From Diadophis punctatus similis (taxonomy: Eukaryota; Chordata; Lepidosauria; Squamata; Dipsadidae): a stretch of DNA of 64,000 nt. The translations under genes were made by a program, and so were the position numbers. The DNA is taken from NCBI GenBank assembly GCA_023053685.1, contig JALIGW010000016.1, positions 12,220,280 through 12,284,279 of the forward strand, given 5' to 3'. The notes under the pieces are model-generated. The model searched no databases, had not been told where the DNA came from, and saw nothing but the letters and a program-made list of their open reading frames with translations. This document shows positions 39,425 through 48,725 of this stretch, piece by piece; the first letter of the stretch is position 1, and every line of letters starts with the position of its first letter.

Positions 39425-39605
39425 TAATGCTGGAAAAGGTGGAAGGAAACAAAAGAGGGGGACAACCAACACCAACACAGACGTATAGAATTACAACAAG
39501 GTCGCATCACAGAGATCTTGAAGGACCACATGGATAATAGATTATTTTGGGAAAAAAGTTCTCTCTAAGAGTTGACACTGACTGGATGGCACATAATCCA
39601 TTATG
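39425..39605 (+). mobile_element. Old RTE-like LINE 3' fragment
   Basis: Shares GGAAGGAAACAAAAGAGG, GGGACAACCAACACCAA and the terminal GTTGACACTGACTGGATGGC block with the fragments at 54600 and 57955. Too decayed for a reading frame. Confidence 0.6.
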
Positions 39606-39690
39606 TGAATTACCTGATAGTTTATTGTGGTGCCTATACCTATCCTAGCAATACACAGTATTCAGTGGACATTTTCTAATACATATACAT

Positions 39691-40185
39691 ACAGGTAATC
39701 CTTTGAGCCCAGATTTTTTTTGCTAAGGCAGTTATTAAGTGAGCCATGCCCCATTTTATGACCTTTTGCTTGACCTTTATGGTTGTGAAGCAAATCACTG
39801 CAGTTAATCTTTTCTTTTATGTACATTGAGAGCATAAGCACCAAGACAAATTCCTTGTGTGTCCAATCACACTTGGCCAATAAAGAATTCTATTCTATTA
39901 AGTGAATCATGCAGTTGTTAAGCGAATTCCCCCTCCCGCCCCAATTGACTTAGCTTGTGAAAAGCTCCTTAGGAAGATTGTAAATGACTATTCCAGAACG
40001 CTGGGATGCTGCAACCATCATAATACATATATACTGGTTCCAAACCACCTGAAGTTTCATCATATGACCGTGGGGATGCTGCAGCGGTCACAAGTGTGAG
40101 AAGTAGTCATAAGTCACTTTTTTCAGTGCCACTGTAACTTTGAATGATCATTAAACAGACAGTTATAAGTCAAGAACTACCTGCA
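39691..40185 (+). repeat. REP-A dispersed repeat, copy 3, split by a LINE tail
   Basis: Starts ACAGGTAATCC and ends GTCAAGAACTACCTGCAT, with the family landmark CATAAGTCACTTTTTTCAG. It is interrupted at about 39807-39898 by a LINE 3' end. Confidence 0.75.
39807..39898 (+). mobile_element. CR1/L3-type LINE 3' terminus with ATTCT microsatellite start
   Basis: Contains AAATTCCTTGTGTGTCC, AATCACACTTGGCC and AATAAAGAATTCTATTCTATT. In snakes, L3/CR1 LINEs with this ending are reported to seed (ATTCT)n microsatellites. Only about 90 bp is retained, inside a REP-A copy. Confidence 0.75.
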
Positions 40186-40890
40186 TACACAGAAATCATT
40201 TGTAATATACACAGCTTAGGCCTAAATCACAATTGCAACAATCCACAGCCTCACCTTTTTGTGAGTTTTAGGGAATCAATTTTTCAGGCCTTGTCACAGA
40301 TGTGTCTGACATTAAAATGTTAAGTCTCCTCGTGCCATCCTACGGAACAAAACAGGCTATGTAGCTTAGGAAGGGACCAAATCTATACGTATTTCCCTCT
40401 ACAACATGCTTACTGTTTTCCTTTTTAACCGTTTTACAATTGTTTGGGCTTCACTTTAGCTTTTATGATCATTGTTATTGCATTTATGTAAGCCAGTGGG
40501 TAGCATTAAAAAAAAAGTTCCTAAATGAGATAAATAAGTATCCTGGGAAGACAGCCAGGGTCTGCTTCCCTAGCGCAATTATGCATTTCTAAACATGTAT
40601 TTCTTGCATACAGAGCGCACAGGCCCACACAGCATCTATGCACCCTGTCCTATGTAACCCCAGTTGAACTTGATTCCAGCACTCACTTCCAGGTAAAATG
40701 GATAACTGAAGCATCATTTAGCAGTCTTAATTTCTGGCTGCTTTTACAGGATGCCCTGGGGGCAGGGAATCTGGAGCCCTACAAAAATATTAACTCTACT
40801 CAATTAACCTCAAGATGTATTTTGTGGCCATACGGTTTAGGATAGTGGGCGTTGCAATGCATCAACACTGCGAGTGCCAGAATATTTCTA
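40186..40890. other. No gene or clear repeat seen
   Basis: Mixed AT-rich sequence without recognised coding or repeat structure. Confidence 0.5.
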
Positions 40891-40891
40891 G

Positions 40892-41290
40892 TACAAGTAG
40901 TCCTTGACCTACAAACTTTCATTTCGTGATTGTTCGAATTTACGACGACACTCAAAAAAGGGACTTGTGACCCTTTTTTTCACACTTACGACCTCTGAAG
41001 CCATCCCCATGGTCACATGATCAAAATTCAGATGCTTGGCAACTGGCTCATAACTTATGACAGTTGCAATGTCCCGGGGTCATGTGATCACTTTTTGTGG
41101 CCTTCCGACAAGCAAAGTCTATGTTGGAATCCAGATTCACTTTACAACCGTGTTAACCGACTTAACAACCACAGTGATTCACTCAACAATGGTGGCAAGA
41201 AAAGTCGTACAATGAGGCAAAATTCACCTCACAACTGTCTTGCCTAGCAATAGAAATTTTAAGCTCTACTGTGGTCGAGGATTTGTTTGC
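40892..41290 (-). repeat. REP-A dispersed repeat, copy 4
   Basis: Minus orientation: on plus it starts TACAAGTAGTCCTTGACC and contains CCCCATGGTCACATGATC and GATTCACTCAACAATGG. It ends near GTGGTCGAGGATTTG. Near full length. Confidence 0.8.
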
Positions 41291-41556
41291 AACCCTTGTG
41301 AGAAAGGTATTCCCTTTGTATTTTACTACATATCTTGGAAACTTTTCTTTAGTGTCTCTCCTCTGCCATTTAGTTATACACCCACAAATGTTCAGGCATC
41401 AAAGCAACTAATCCCCAGCTTGTATCTCTTTGAACCTCCCTCATAGGCGGAAAAAAATAAATAAACCGAACACACCACCTACCACCTGTCTTAGCTTCCG
41501 AGTAAAGCCACAGACAGTTTCTTAAGATTGTAAACACCTACGTGGGGGAGCAGCTA

Positions 41557-41963
41557 TACAGGTAGTCCTCGACGTATGACCACAATTCTGCTTAAAATTT
41601 CTGTTGCTAAGTGTGACAGGTGTTAAAATGAGTTTTGCTTCATTTTATGAGCTTTCTTGCCACTGTTTGCAAAGGGAATCACTACAGTTGTTAAGTTAGT
41701 AACACGGTTGTTAAATGATTCTGGCTCCCCCATTGACATTGCTTGTCAGAAGGTCACAAAAGGGGATCACATGTGTCCCCGGGGACACTGTCACCGTCAT
41801 AAATACGAGCCAGTCGCCAGTATCTGAATTTTTATCATGTGACCATGGGGATATTGCAATGCTGGTTGAAGTATGAAAAGCGGTCATAAGTCACTTTTTT
41901 CAGTGCTGTTGTAACATTGTATGGTCACTAAATGAACTGTTATAAGTCAAGGACTACTTGCAT
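41557..41963 (+). repeat. REP-A dispersed repeat, copy 5
   Basis: Full-length plus copy, from TACAGGTAGTCCTCGACG to GTCAAGGACTACTTGCA, with terminal inverted-repeat character. It includes CCATTGACATTGCTTG and GTGACCATGGGGATA. Confidence 0.85.
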
Positions 41964-42006
41964 TTTGGTAGATTGATATACACACCCAAATAAGCACACA
42001 TATATA

Positions 42007-42141
42007 TCCTGTTTCCCCCAGAATAAGATATCCCCGGATAATAAGCCCAATCGGGCTTTTGAGTGCATGGCAAGAAGGCCAAGCACTTATTTCAGGGTTC
42101 AAAAAAATATAAGACAGGGTCTTATTTTCGGGAAAACAAGG
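42007..42141. mobile_element. TA-flanked MITE (CCTGTTTCCCC ends)
   Basis: Ends are TCCTGTTTCCCCCAGAATAAG and the complement-like TTATTTTCGGGAAAACAAGG, flanked by TA on both sides. TA duplication and short length suggest a Tc1/mariner-type non-autonomous element. A longer, rearranged relative spans 48726-49618. Confidence 0.72.
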
Positions 42142-42369
42142 TACATACATACATATTCAGTAGGTTTTTATCTTGTTCTTCCTGACTGATGGTTGTTAAT
42201 AAATGACTTAATTTGATACAGGATTGTTCCCCCTCTGATTCTTTCAGCAGTGACTATATACTTCCTTTGAAATCGCATTTCAATACTGATTTTATTTATT
42301 TATTTTATGTTATTTTTATTTTATTTCAATACTGATGAAAAATAACCTTTTGTATATGTTTTTTGATTG

Positions 42370-42451
42370 ATGTTTTTAATCGTGGTTTATTATTAGTGTT
42401 CTCATAAAATTGTTGTATGTCGGGAGTAGGGCGGCCTAGAAGAACCAATAA

Positions 42452-42534
<83 letters not shown>

Positions 42535-42546
42535 ATATAAATAAAC
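42370..42546 (+). mobile_element. L2-like LINE 3' end with (ATAA)n microsatellite
   Basis: GGGAGTAGGGCGGCCTAGAAG is followed by about 95 bp of ATAA repeats (42448-42546). The complement of GGGAGTAGGGCGGCC also closes the L2-like LINE at 62466-63425. No coding part is retained. Confidence 0.75.
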
Positions 42547-42614
42547 AAACAAACCAGAAAAGACTATTAAAAAAAATGATGAACTTCTCCGTTACTCATC
42601 TGAGATCACCCAGC

Positions 42615-42722
42615 AATGTTCTGGGGGTGTGGGGGTGTGGAACAGTCACAAAGTCACTTTTTTCCGTGCCCTTTTAACTTCGGTCACTAAACGAAGCGTT
42701 GTAAGTCAAGAACTACCTTCAT
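42615..42722 (+). repeat. REP-A 3' fragment, copy 6
   Basis: Only the 3' quarter is present: CACAAAGTCACTTTTTTCCG through GTAAGTCAAGAACTACC. It lies just downstream (gene sense) of the ARHGAP42 first exon. Confidence 0.7.
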
Positions 42723-43178
42723 GGAGGGGGGAGGAGGGGGGAGAAGCTGGTCTGCCCAGCATCCTGCACATGTCTGTCTGCAAAAGGGGGGAGGGAACCC
42801 CACAGGGCAATAGGTAAAAAAGCAATTTGGACGAAAAGCCGAGAAAAAGAAATTGAACCTTTTTTAAGCAAAACGCTACGCTGGCGGGAGACGCTACAAA
42901 AAAAGCTCTCTTCACGGAGGCTTTTTGCGTGTGGAGCCCGAAAGCGCGCGCGCGGCTAACCTCCCCGCGCGTGGAATGGAATGCCAGGCCCACTCCACGC
43001 CCCCGGTGGGGTGTTTTTTTTTTAATTTAAAAAAATATATATTATTTCTGCTATCCGCCGGGTCCATTGAAACAAAAGAGCGGCCCTTTCTCTCCGCCGC
43101 ACGGCAGCTCCAGCGTCGGCGCCCACCCACCTCCCACCTCCCATCTCCCACCCTCGCCCTGCCCTGCCCTTTACTCAC

Positions 43179-43332
43179 TCCGGAGCGCCCCGATGAGGAG
43201 GCTGCCGTCCTTGATCAGCTCCTTAATGAACTTGTTGGTCCTCTCCAGCTCCACCTCGTGACATTTCAGCCTCTCCCTGAAATCCGGACTGTCCAAGTAG
43301 GAATCGCTGAACTCCAGCGTGGGCAGCCCCAT
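43179..43332 (-). CDS. ARHGAP42: ARHGAP42 (GRAF3) first coding exon, partial gene
   Basis: Encodes residues 1-51 plus one base of codon 52 of ARHGAP42, a Rho GTPase-activating protein of the GRAF/oligophrenin group (BAR, PH, RhoGAP and SH3 domains) that inactivates RhoA and affects vascular tone in mammals. The ATG (43332-43330, minus) lies in GCAGCCATGG, an excellent Kozak context. The peptide starts [20 protein letters not shown] and includes [16 protein letters not shown], the start of the BAR domain. From memory it differs from human GRAF3 at only about two or three positions. SDSY, FRER and the GSLLIGALR ending fit GRAF3 better than GRAF1 (ARHGAP26) or GRAF2 (ARHGAP10). The exon ends CGGA followed by GTGAGT, a strong splice donor at 43178, leaving phase 1, which fits Asn52 completed by the next exon. 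Exon 2 was not found between 26.9 and 43.1 kb, so it probably lies beyond the left edge. Confidence 0.92.
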
Positions 43333-43650
43333 GGCTGCAACCCCCAGTCCGGGCAGAGGAGAGCGAAACGGCGGGGAAGGCAGAGCAAGCGAGCCAAGCA
43401 GGCAGGCAGACAAGCGCTGGATCTTCCGCCCGCCTCGGGGGGCTCTCCTGACTCCCAAGACGCTGTCAGCTGCTTACATGCTCCGGCCAGCAGGACATCG
43501 CCGGCTCAGAGACGCCTTCCGGCCGATGGCAAAACTCTTCCCCGTTTCCCGCGGAGCTTTTTTTTTCCCTGGGCCGGCCGGGGCGGCTCTTCTGCCCGCA
43601 AAGCGAGCAGCTGCGCCGGGAAGAAGGCAGATCCCGCCTCCGGCCCAATC
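43333..43650 (-). promoter_or_regulatory. ARHGAP42: Probable 5' UTR and core promoter of ARHGAP42
   Basis: GC-rich sequence directly upstream of the start codon. The frame stays open for 42 codons upstream of the ATG (to 43458), but the conserved peptide starts at the Kozak-context ATG, so the upstream frame is taken as untranslated. The NF-Y-type CCAAT box at 43643-43652 marks the far side. Confidence 0.5.
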
Positions 43651-43697
43651 AGTAAAGCCAGCCGTAGCGCCCCCCCCCCCTCCACACACTCAGTTTT

Positions 43698-44003
43698 CTT
43701 TTCTTTTCTTTCTTTCTTTCTTTCTTTTTTTTCCTGCCGTGCCACGCCCCACGCCCCTCCTTTAGAGGTTGAAAGGGACCACCCACCTCCTCTCCCAAAG
43801 TTCGCCCGGAGAAGCGCGAACTTTGCCCGGTTTCGTCTGCCCGCCTTTCTTGTTAAAAGTCTCCTATCGCAGGTTGGCTTAAAGTCATACTCCAGCAATA
43901 GAAGAGAGAGGAGACAATAAAACAATTCTAGCAATTAGACTGGAGAATAGCTGAGTTTGGCCTTTCTCTCTCCTCTCCTCTCTCTCTCTCTCTCTCTCTC
44001 TCA
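43698..44003. repeat. Pyrimidine microsatellites: (TTTC)n and (CT)n
   Basis: (TTTC)n-like run at 43698-43735 and (CT)n run at about 43970-44003, bracketing the upstream edge of the CpG-rich block. Both are polypurine in ARHGAP42 sense. Confidence 0.85.
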
Positions 44004-44083
44004 AACTTGCTTTGAGTGGGAATTTTCCTGTCCTTCTCTACCGTGGTGATTTAATAATGATAATAATCCAGCATTTCTTAAAG

Positions 44084-44349
44084 CAGACCTGGGCATTTTC
44101 TGCCCCCCTGGGCCATATCCGGCCCTTTGGCTGTCTCTGTCTGGCCCACATGAGGTCAATCGGAAATTAGAAATCAAATGTAAATGAGGCATATCATGTA
44201 TTCTTACAGGTAGCAGCTGATCAAAACCGTGTAACTTACTGCTTTTTATAAAATTAATATTGAGCAGAATTAAATATAACCTCTTAGTAGTTTCACCCTC
44301 TGCAACAGTCCGGGGTTTTTCCCCCTGTGAAATTAATTGCCCACCCATG
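44084..44349. mobile_element. Non-autonomous hAT-type element (CAGACCTGGGC ends)
   Basis: Left end CAGACCTGGGCATTTTCTG; right end AATTGCCCACCCATG, an imperfect inverted repeat. Flanks are TCTTAAAG (44076-44083) and TCTTAAAT (44350-44357), a 7/8 match. Interior GGCCCTTTGGCTGTC and TGGCCCACATGAGG resemble widespread vertebrate hAT elements. Confidence 0.8.
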
Positions 44350-44357
44350 TCTTAAAT

Positions 44358-45429
44358 CAATCGATTGATTGATCGTCTTAAAGCGTTTTACTAGGATTCG
44401 TGGGTTTAAAAGCTCTTTTGAAGTCCTCCTGTCATTTTTAAAAGTGGGGAAGAGTTCTGAGAGGAAAGAAGAAGTTAAATAATTTATAAGCCACTCTGTA
44501 TTTAAATCTATATATTTATGTATTTAAATTTATTAGCCACCCAACTTGAATAGATCCTGGGCAGCATCTAAAGCTGAAAAATATAAGGAAAAGTTTACAT
44601 ACCGTAATTCATAAATGACTTGATTTGATACAGTATTTTTCAGAATTTAAGTAAAATACAGAATAACAAATATGCACTCCTTATTTTTAAGTCTAAAAGC
44701 AAAGCAATTTATCTTCAGTATCTTTGCACAACAACCACAGTATATAGGGTGGTGCGATTATAATTATGGGTAGACTGAGTTGAACCAAATCTTGCTGATT
44801 CATAGCTTGGGCTCAAAAGTGTCCAGAAGGTATAAATAACCTTGGAAAATTTTGCCCACACAGATATCTAATAATTTATGAAAAGCTTTTTATCAGTTGG
44901 GTTTCTGCTTGACCTATTGAGCTGTTACATATAAGTGAATATTCTGGTGAATGTTCTACCATATAAATTTGCTTAGATTAGGGTTAGATCATAGAGCTGT
45001 AAAGCCATCAGAATCACTGATTGATATGAAATTTAAGTAGAAATTATATAAATTGAATGAATAAATGAATAAAACTTTCCTTGACTAGTGGTTCTCTGTC
45101 GCATAATCTTATATTCTCAAATCAATTTATTAAAGAATCTGAGTCTCGCCAAGATTAAATTTATCACATCTGGTCTGCATAAATTCACACAGCTACTAAA
45201 TGGTAGCAAAGAGGTGCAAAACACTTAACTCTTTTCTGACATCTAGTGGTCATCCAGATTTGTACTTTAGGTATGGTAAATCTACCTAAGATAAGATCTT
45301 TTTTTCTGAGAAAACCATCTCTATTTTTTCTGGCATTACTATTACTTTTCAAATACAGTGCGTTTAAGTTTTAAAGACCCAAAATGCAATAATGCTGCTG
45401 ATAATTTTTACTGTAACAATAACCAGTGA
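44358..45429. other. AT-rich upstream sequence, no gene seen
   Basis: No exon or confident repeat. ACATCTAGTGGTCAT near 45240 is related to the short motif seen at 38507. Confidence 0.5.
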
Positions 45430-45823
45430 CTGAATTGGGTATGTCTAATTTAATAAAAGAAGGACTATGGGTGACATGATAACAGTGTTTCTATGAATAC
45501 CGTATCTAAGAAGCTGCCACACAGAAGAGGGAGTCAAGCTATTCTCCAAAGCACCTGAAGGCAGGACAAAAAGCTATGGGTGGAAATTAATCAAGGAGAA
45601 AAGCAACCTAAGGAGAACTAAGGAGAAATTTCCTGACAGAACAATTAATCAGTGGAACAACTTGCCTCCAGAAGTTGTGAATGCTCCAACACTGAAAGTT
45701 TTTAAGAAGAGTTGGACAACTAGGTATTTGTCTGAAATAGTATAAGATTTCTTGCCTGACAGTGGGTTGGTCTAGAAGACCTCCGAAGGCCCTTCCAACT
45801 CTGTTATAATTGAGAGACTAGAT
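45430..45823 (+). mobile_element. CR1 LINE 3' end
   Basis: Plus-strand CR1 3' region: GAGTCAAGCTATTCTCCAAA, AGGAGAAATTTCCTGACAG, CAGTGGAACAACTTGCCTCC, AATGCTCCAACACTG and terminal GGCCCTTCCAACTCTGTTAT. It encodes only the decayed end of ORF2 and the 3' UTR. Counterpart of the minus copy at 31537. Confidence 0.9.
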
Positions 45824-46010
45824 CTGTGGGAAGTCCCAACCAAGAAGTAAATTCAAATTATTACTTTAATCTAGGTGGTATTGGAACAGACTTGGTACTG
45901 TTGGAGCAGTCATTCTCTAAGACTAAACAAAGAAATTAGAGTAAACAATGAGAGCTAAACTTTTAAAACATTATTCCCTGTTCTGCATTCTTAAATAAAG
46001 AAATATTAGA

Positions 46011-46389
46011 TACAGGTAGGCTTTGATTTACGACCACAATTGGAGCCCAAAATTTCCATTGCTAAGCAAAACAGTTGTTAAGTGAGTTGTGTCCCATTTT
46101 ATGCCACAGAAGTTAAGTGAATCATTGCAATTGTTAAGTGAACCTGGTTTTCCCCCATTGACTTTGCTTGTCAGAAGCTAGCTGGGAAGGTTACAAATGG
46201 TGTCTATGTGACCTCTGGACAGTGCATCTGTTATAAATATATGCCAGTTGCCAAACATCCAAATTTTGATCATGTGACCGACCATGGGGATGCTATGACA
46301 GTTGTAAGTGTGAAATACAGTTTTTTCAGTGCCGTGGTAACTTTAAATGGTCAGTAAATGAAAGGTTATAACTTGAGAATTACCTGCAT
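46011..46389 (+). repeat. REP-A dispersed repeat, copy 7
   Basis: Plus copy from TACAGGTAGGCTTTGATT to AACTTGAGAATTACCTGCA. It lies back-to-back with the inverted copy 8. Confidence 0.8.
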
Positions 46390-46431
46390 TAGGTTGCAGG
46401 TAATCCTTGGATTACAGCCATTCATTTAGCT

Positions 46432-46744
46432 CAGGCGTGTCCAACCTTCAACCCATAAGTCACATACGACCTTGGACTGCTAATAATGACGTCCCACAAG
46501 ATCATAACCTTTTAACACTATTATGTGATATGCAACCCAAGACAAGCTGTGGCCTAGAGGTGGAGCTCTTGCCTCACAATCAGGAGGTTGTGAGTTCGAT
46601 TCTAGGTAGAGGCAGATATAGGGTCTCCTGCTTGGGCAGGGGGTTGGACTAGATGACCTGCAAGGTCCCTTCCAACTCTGTTAATCTGTTAAATTCCTCT
46701 TCACTCAGCGAGACTCAGGCAAACCCAAAGGTTGGACATCCATG
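46432..46744. mobile_element. hAT-type element nested in REP-A
   Basis: Ends CAGGCGTGTCCAACCTT and AAGGTTGGACATCCATG are inverted repeats. Flanks are ATTTAGCT (46424-46431) and GTTTAGTG (46745-46752), an imperfect 8-bp duplication. It contains the SINE at 46545-46693. Confidence 0.75.
46545..46693 (+). repeat. tRNA-derived SINE with CR1-like 3' end (copy 3)
   Basis: Same family as 27365 and 27709: TGTGGCCTAGAGGTGGAGC, GTGAGTTCGATTC and GGTTGGACTAGATGACC. It sits inside the hAT-type element at 46432-46744. Confidence 0.88.
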
Positions 46745-46829
46745 GTTTAGTGATTGTTCCAAGTTACAATGGCACTGAAAATAGTGATTTACACCCAGTC
46801 CTCACCCTGATAACCATTGCAGTTGACTA

Positions 46830-47205
46830 ATATACAGTTAACACTATTAAGGTTCTGAAGAGATTTAAATCAGTTCTACAAATGGGGCCAAGCAGAAGAC
46901 CACTTGTGAATTTCCTGAGTGAGTGATTTGATCATATGAGGACCTCGCCAGAAAGGGCTAGGGCAGCCGCAGTAACGTTCACTGGCTCCAAAATGTTGGA
47001 TGCAATGGGCAGTCAGAATCCTCTTTTTAACACGTATCAATCACATAGTCCTAAAACAGGACATGACTTTGATCCCCCTATGACACCTGCCATGCTGAAG
47101 GCAGTGACCATCGCTGAAGGGTAGAGTGTAATATTGTGGGGAATAAGACAACACGAGAACAATAAAAATCAGGTCATCTCAAACATTTAGCTTTGTTGTT
47201 GTTAA
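46830..47205. other. No gene seen
   Basis: An open frame at 46936-47124 has no recognisable family. No other structure was noted. Confidence 0.45.
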
Positions 47206-47440
47206 TATTTATTTATTTATATCCCGCCTTTATTATTTTTACAAACAGCCAAGGTGGTAAACTTATTTAGCACATCTTCCTCCTCCTATTTTTGCCAACA
47301 ACCACCCTGTGAGGTAGGTTGGGCTGAGAGAGAGAGAGAGTGATTGGCCCAAAGTCATCCAGTCAGCTGAGGTAGAACTAGAATTCAGTCTGCTGCTTTC
47401 TAGCCTGGTGCCTTAACCATGAAACCAAACTGTCTCTCAA
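47206..47440 (-). repeat. tRNA-derived SINE, second type (TATCCCGCC end)
   Basis: On plus it starts ATTTATTTATATCCCGCC, contains AACCACCCTGTGAGGTAGG and TTGGCCCAAAGTCATCC, and ends with the tRNA-like region GCCTTAACCATGAAACC. A decayed relative is at 55225-55411. Confidence 0.75.
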
Positions 47441-47737
47441 CGGAGATGTAAATATATATATATTTTTAAAATGCAAAAAAGAGGCATCAGAGAATTCAAC
47501 CACACAGCAGAAAAATACAAGGCCTGAATTTAACAGTCACCACAAGCCCAGCTTTTATATGCATGCTGAGCAAAAGAGCTCAGAAATGGAAGCTTGCCAT
47601 ACCGGCTCTTACTGAACAACTCCCAACAGGCCTGGCCTGCAAAACTAGGAATGAGTGATGCTGGGAGTTGTAGTTCAATTACAGCTGGAGAGCAGCAGTG
47701 ATTTTCAGACTGTGGAGGAACTCTAATGCTTCTAAAC

Positions 47738-47863
47738 CAGAGGTCTCCAACCTTGGCAACTTTATGAGGTGTGGACTTCAATTCCCAGAAGTCCTGAGCC
47801 AGCTGAGGACTTCTGGGAATTGAAGTCCACACCTCATAAAGTTGCCAAGGTTGGAGACCTCTG
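47738..47863. mobile_element. Perfect-palindrome hAT-type MITE
   Basis: A 126-bp element made of two inverted arms of about 58 bp around a GAGCCAGCTGA-like centre. It starts CAGAGGTCTCCAACC and ends GGTTGGAGACCTCTG. Flanked by a perfect 8-bp duplication TTCTAAAC (47730-47737 and 47864-47871). The near-identity of the arms suggests recent insertion. Confidence 0.93.
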
Positions 47864-47871
47864 TTCTAAAC

Positions 47872-48330
47872 AAATAACACCTCTGTTTTCTTAATGAATG
47901 TTCTCTTGAAAGGGAAAAAATAGAGAAAAATTCAAAAGTTTTTCAAATAGAGATCAAAGGCCTCTGAATCCCTTGTAACATTACTGGTGATTATGTAATA
48001 ACAATCTCATCTGGAATCAAGCTTGGCATAATTAGTTAAGGACCTCTTAGTAATATCTGGACCGGTGGTTGTTGTTTTTTCTCTGAAGAAAATTTAGCCA
48101 TCCCTCTTGATTTCTTCTCATAGTTTTTGTGCAATGATGTCCATTTTTAGATTGATGAACTGCTTGCGGTCGATTAGCAGATCACTGCTTTCTAACTTGG
48201 CAGTTGCACAGGACGATGTGAGCATGATTTATGTTCAGCAATGGTGGAGATATTTTAAGGACCGTCCCTGTTCACAAGGTCCCATGGTGTAGAGGTGAAC
48301 CCTACTTTCTCCAATAGCAATCTTTATAAA
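47872..48330. other. No gene seen
   Basis: AT-rich sequence. An open frame at 48107-48292 is not recognised. Confidence 0.45.
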
Positions 48331-48714
48331 TTCGGTTAGTCCACAACTTATAATCGTGTTTAACAACTGTTCAAAGTCACAACGGCACTAAAAAAAGTGA
48401 TTTACAACCGGTCCTCACACAACTCTCATAGTATCCTCATGGTCATGTGATCACAATTTGGGGGCTTGGCAATTGGAATGTATTTACTATGGTTGCAGTG
48501 TCCTGGGATCATGTGATCATCATTTATAATCTTCCAGCTGGATTCCAACAAGCAAAATCAATGGGGGAAACTGAATTCGCTTAACAACCATAATACTCAA
48601 TGATTGCAGTGATTCACTTAACAACCATAGCAAAAAAAGCCATAAATTCAGGTGTAATTCATTTAGCAACTGCTTGGCTTAACAATGGAAATTATGATCC
48701 CAATTTTGATCTAC
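48331..48714 (-). repeat. REP-A dispersed repeat, copy 9
   Basis: Minus copy: TCCACAACTTATAATCG, CTCATGGTCATGTGATC, GATTCACTTAACAACC. The last roughly 15 bp of the family end is missing. Confidence 0.75.
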
Positions 48715-48725
48715 TTGTACAGGTA

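Larger units (their letters stand above)
42890..43860 (-). promoter_or_regulatory. ARHGAP42: CpG-island-like promoter region of ARHGAP42
   Basis: A GC-rich, CpG-rich block in otherwise AT-rich DNA surrounds the first coding exon, as expected for a vertebrate CpG-island promoter. On plus it has a CCAAT box in GGCCCAATCAG (43643-43652), which reads CTGATTGGGCC in gene sense, an NF-Y-type site about 310 bp upstream of the ATG. A GC box GGGGCGG lies near 43580. No TATA box is obvious. The transcription start cannot be fixed from sequence alone. A (TTTC)n run (43698-43735) lies upstream. Confidence 0.7.
46391..46829 (-). repeat. REP-A partial copy 8, interrupted by a hAT-type element
   Basis: Begins TGCAGGTAATCCTTGG on plus and resumes after the insertion with TTCCAAGTTACAATGG, AGTGATTTACACCCAG and TCCTCACCC. 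The remainder of the family sequence is absent. Confidence 0.65.

Noticed and set aside
43333..43458. N-terminal extension of ARHGAP42 by an upstream in-frame ATG at 43458
   Set aside because: The conserved protein starts at [10 protein letters not shown] with an ideal Kozak context; the upstream 42 residues are Arg-Gly-Pro-rich and look like 5' UTR.
42925..43920. 331-codon plus-strand open frame through the CpG island
   Set aside because: Antisense to the conserved ARHGAP42 exon, in CpG-rich DNA where stops are rare; composition is low-complexity (Pro, Arg, Ser).
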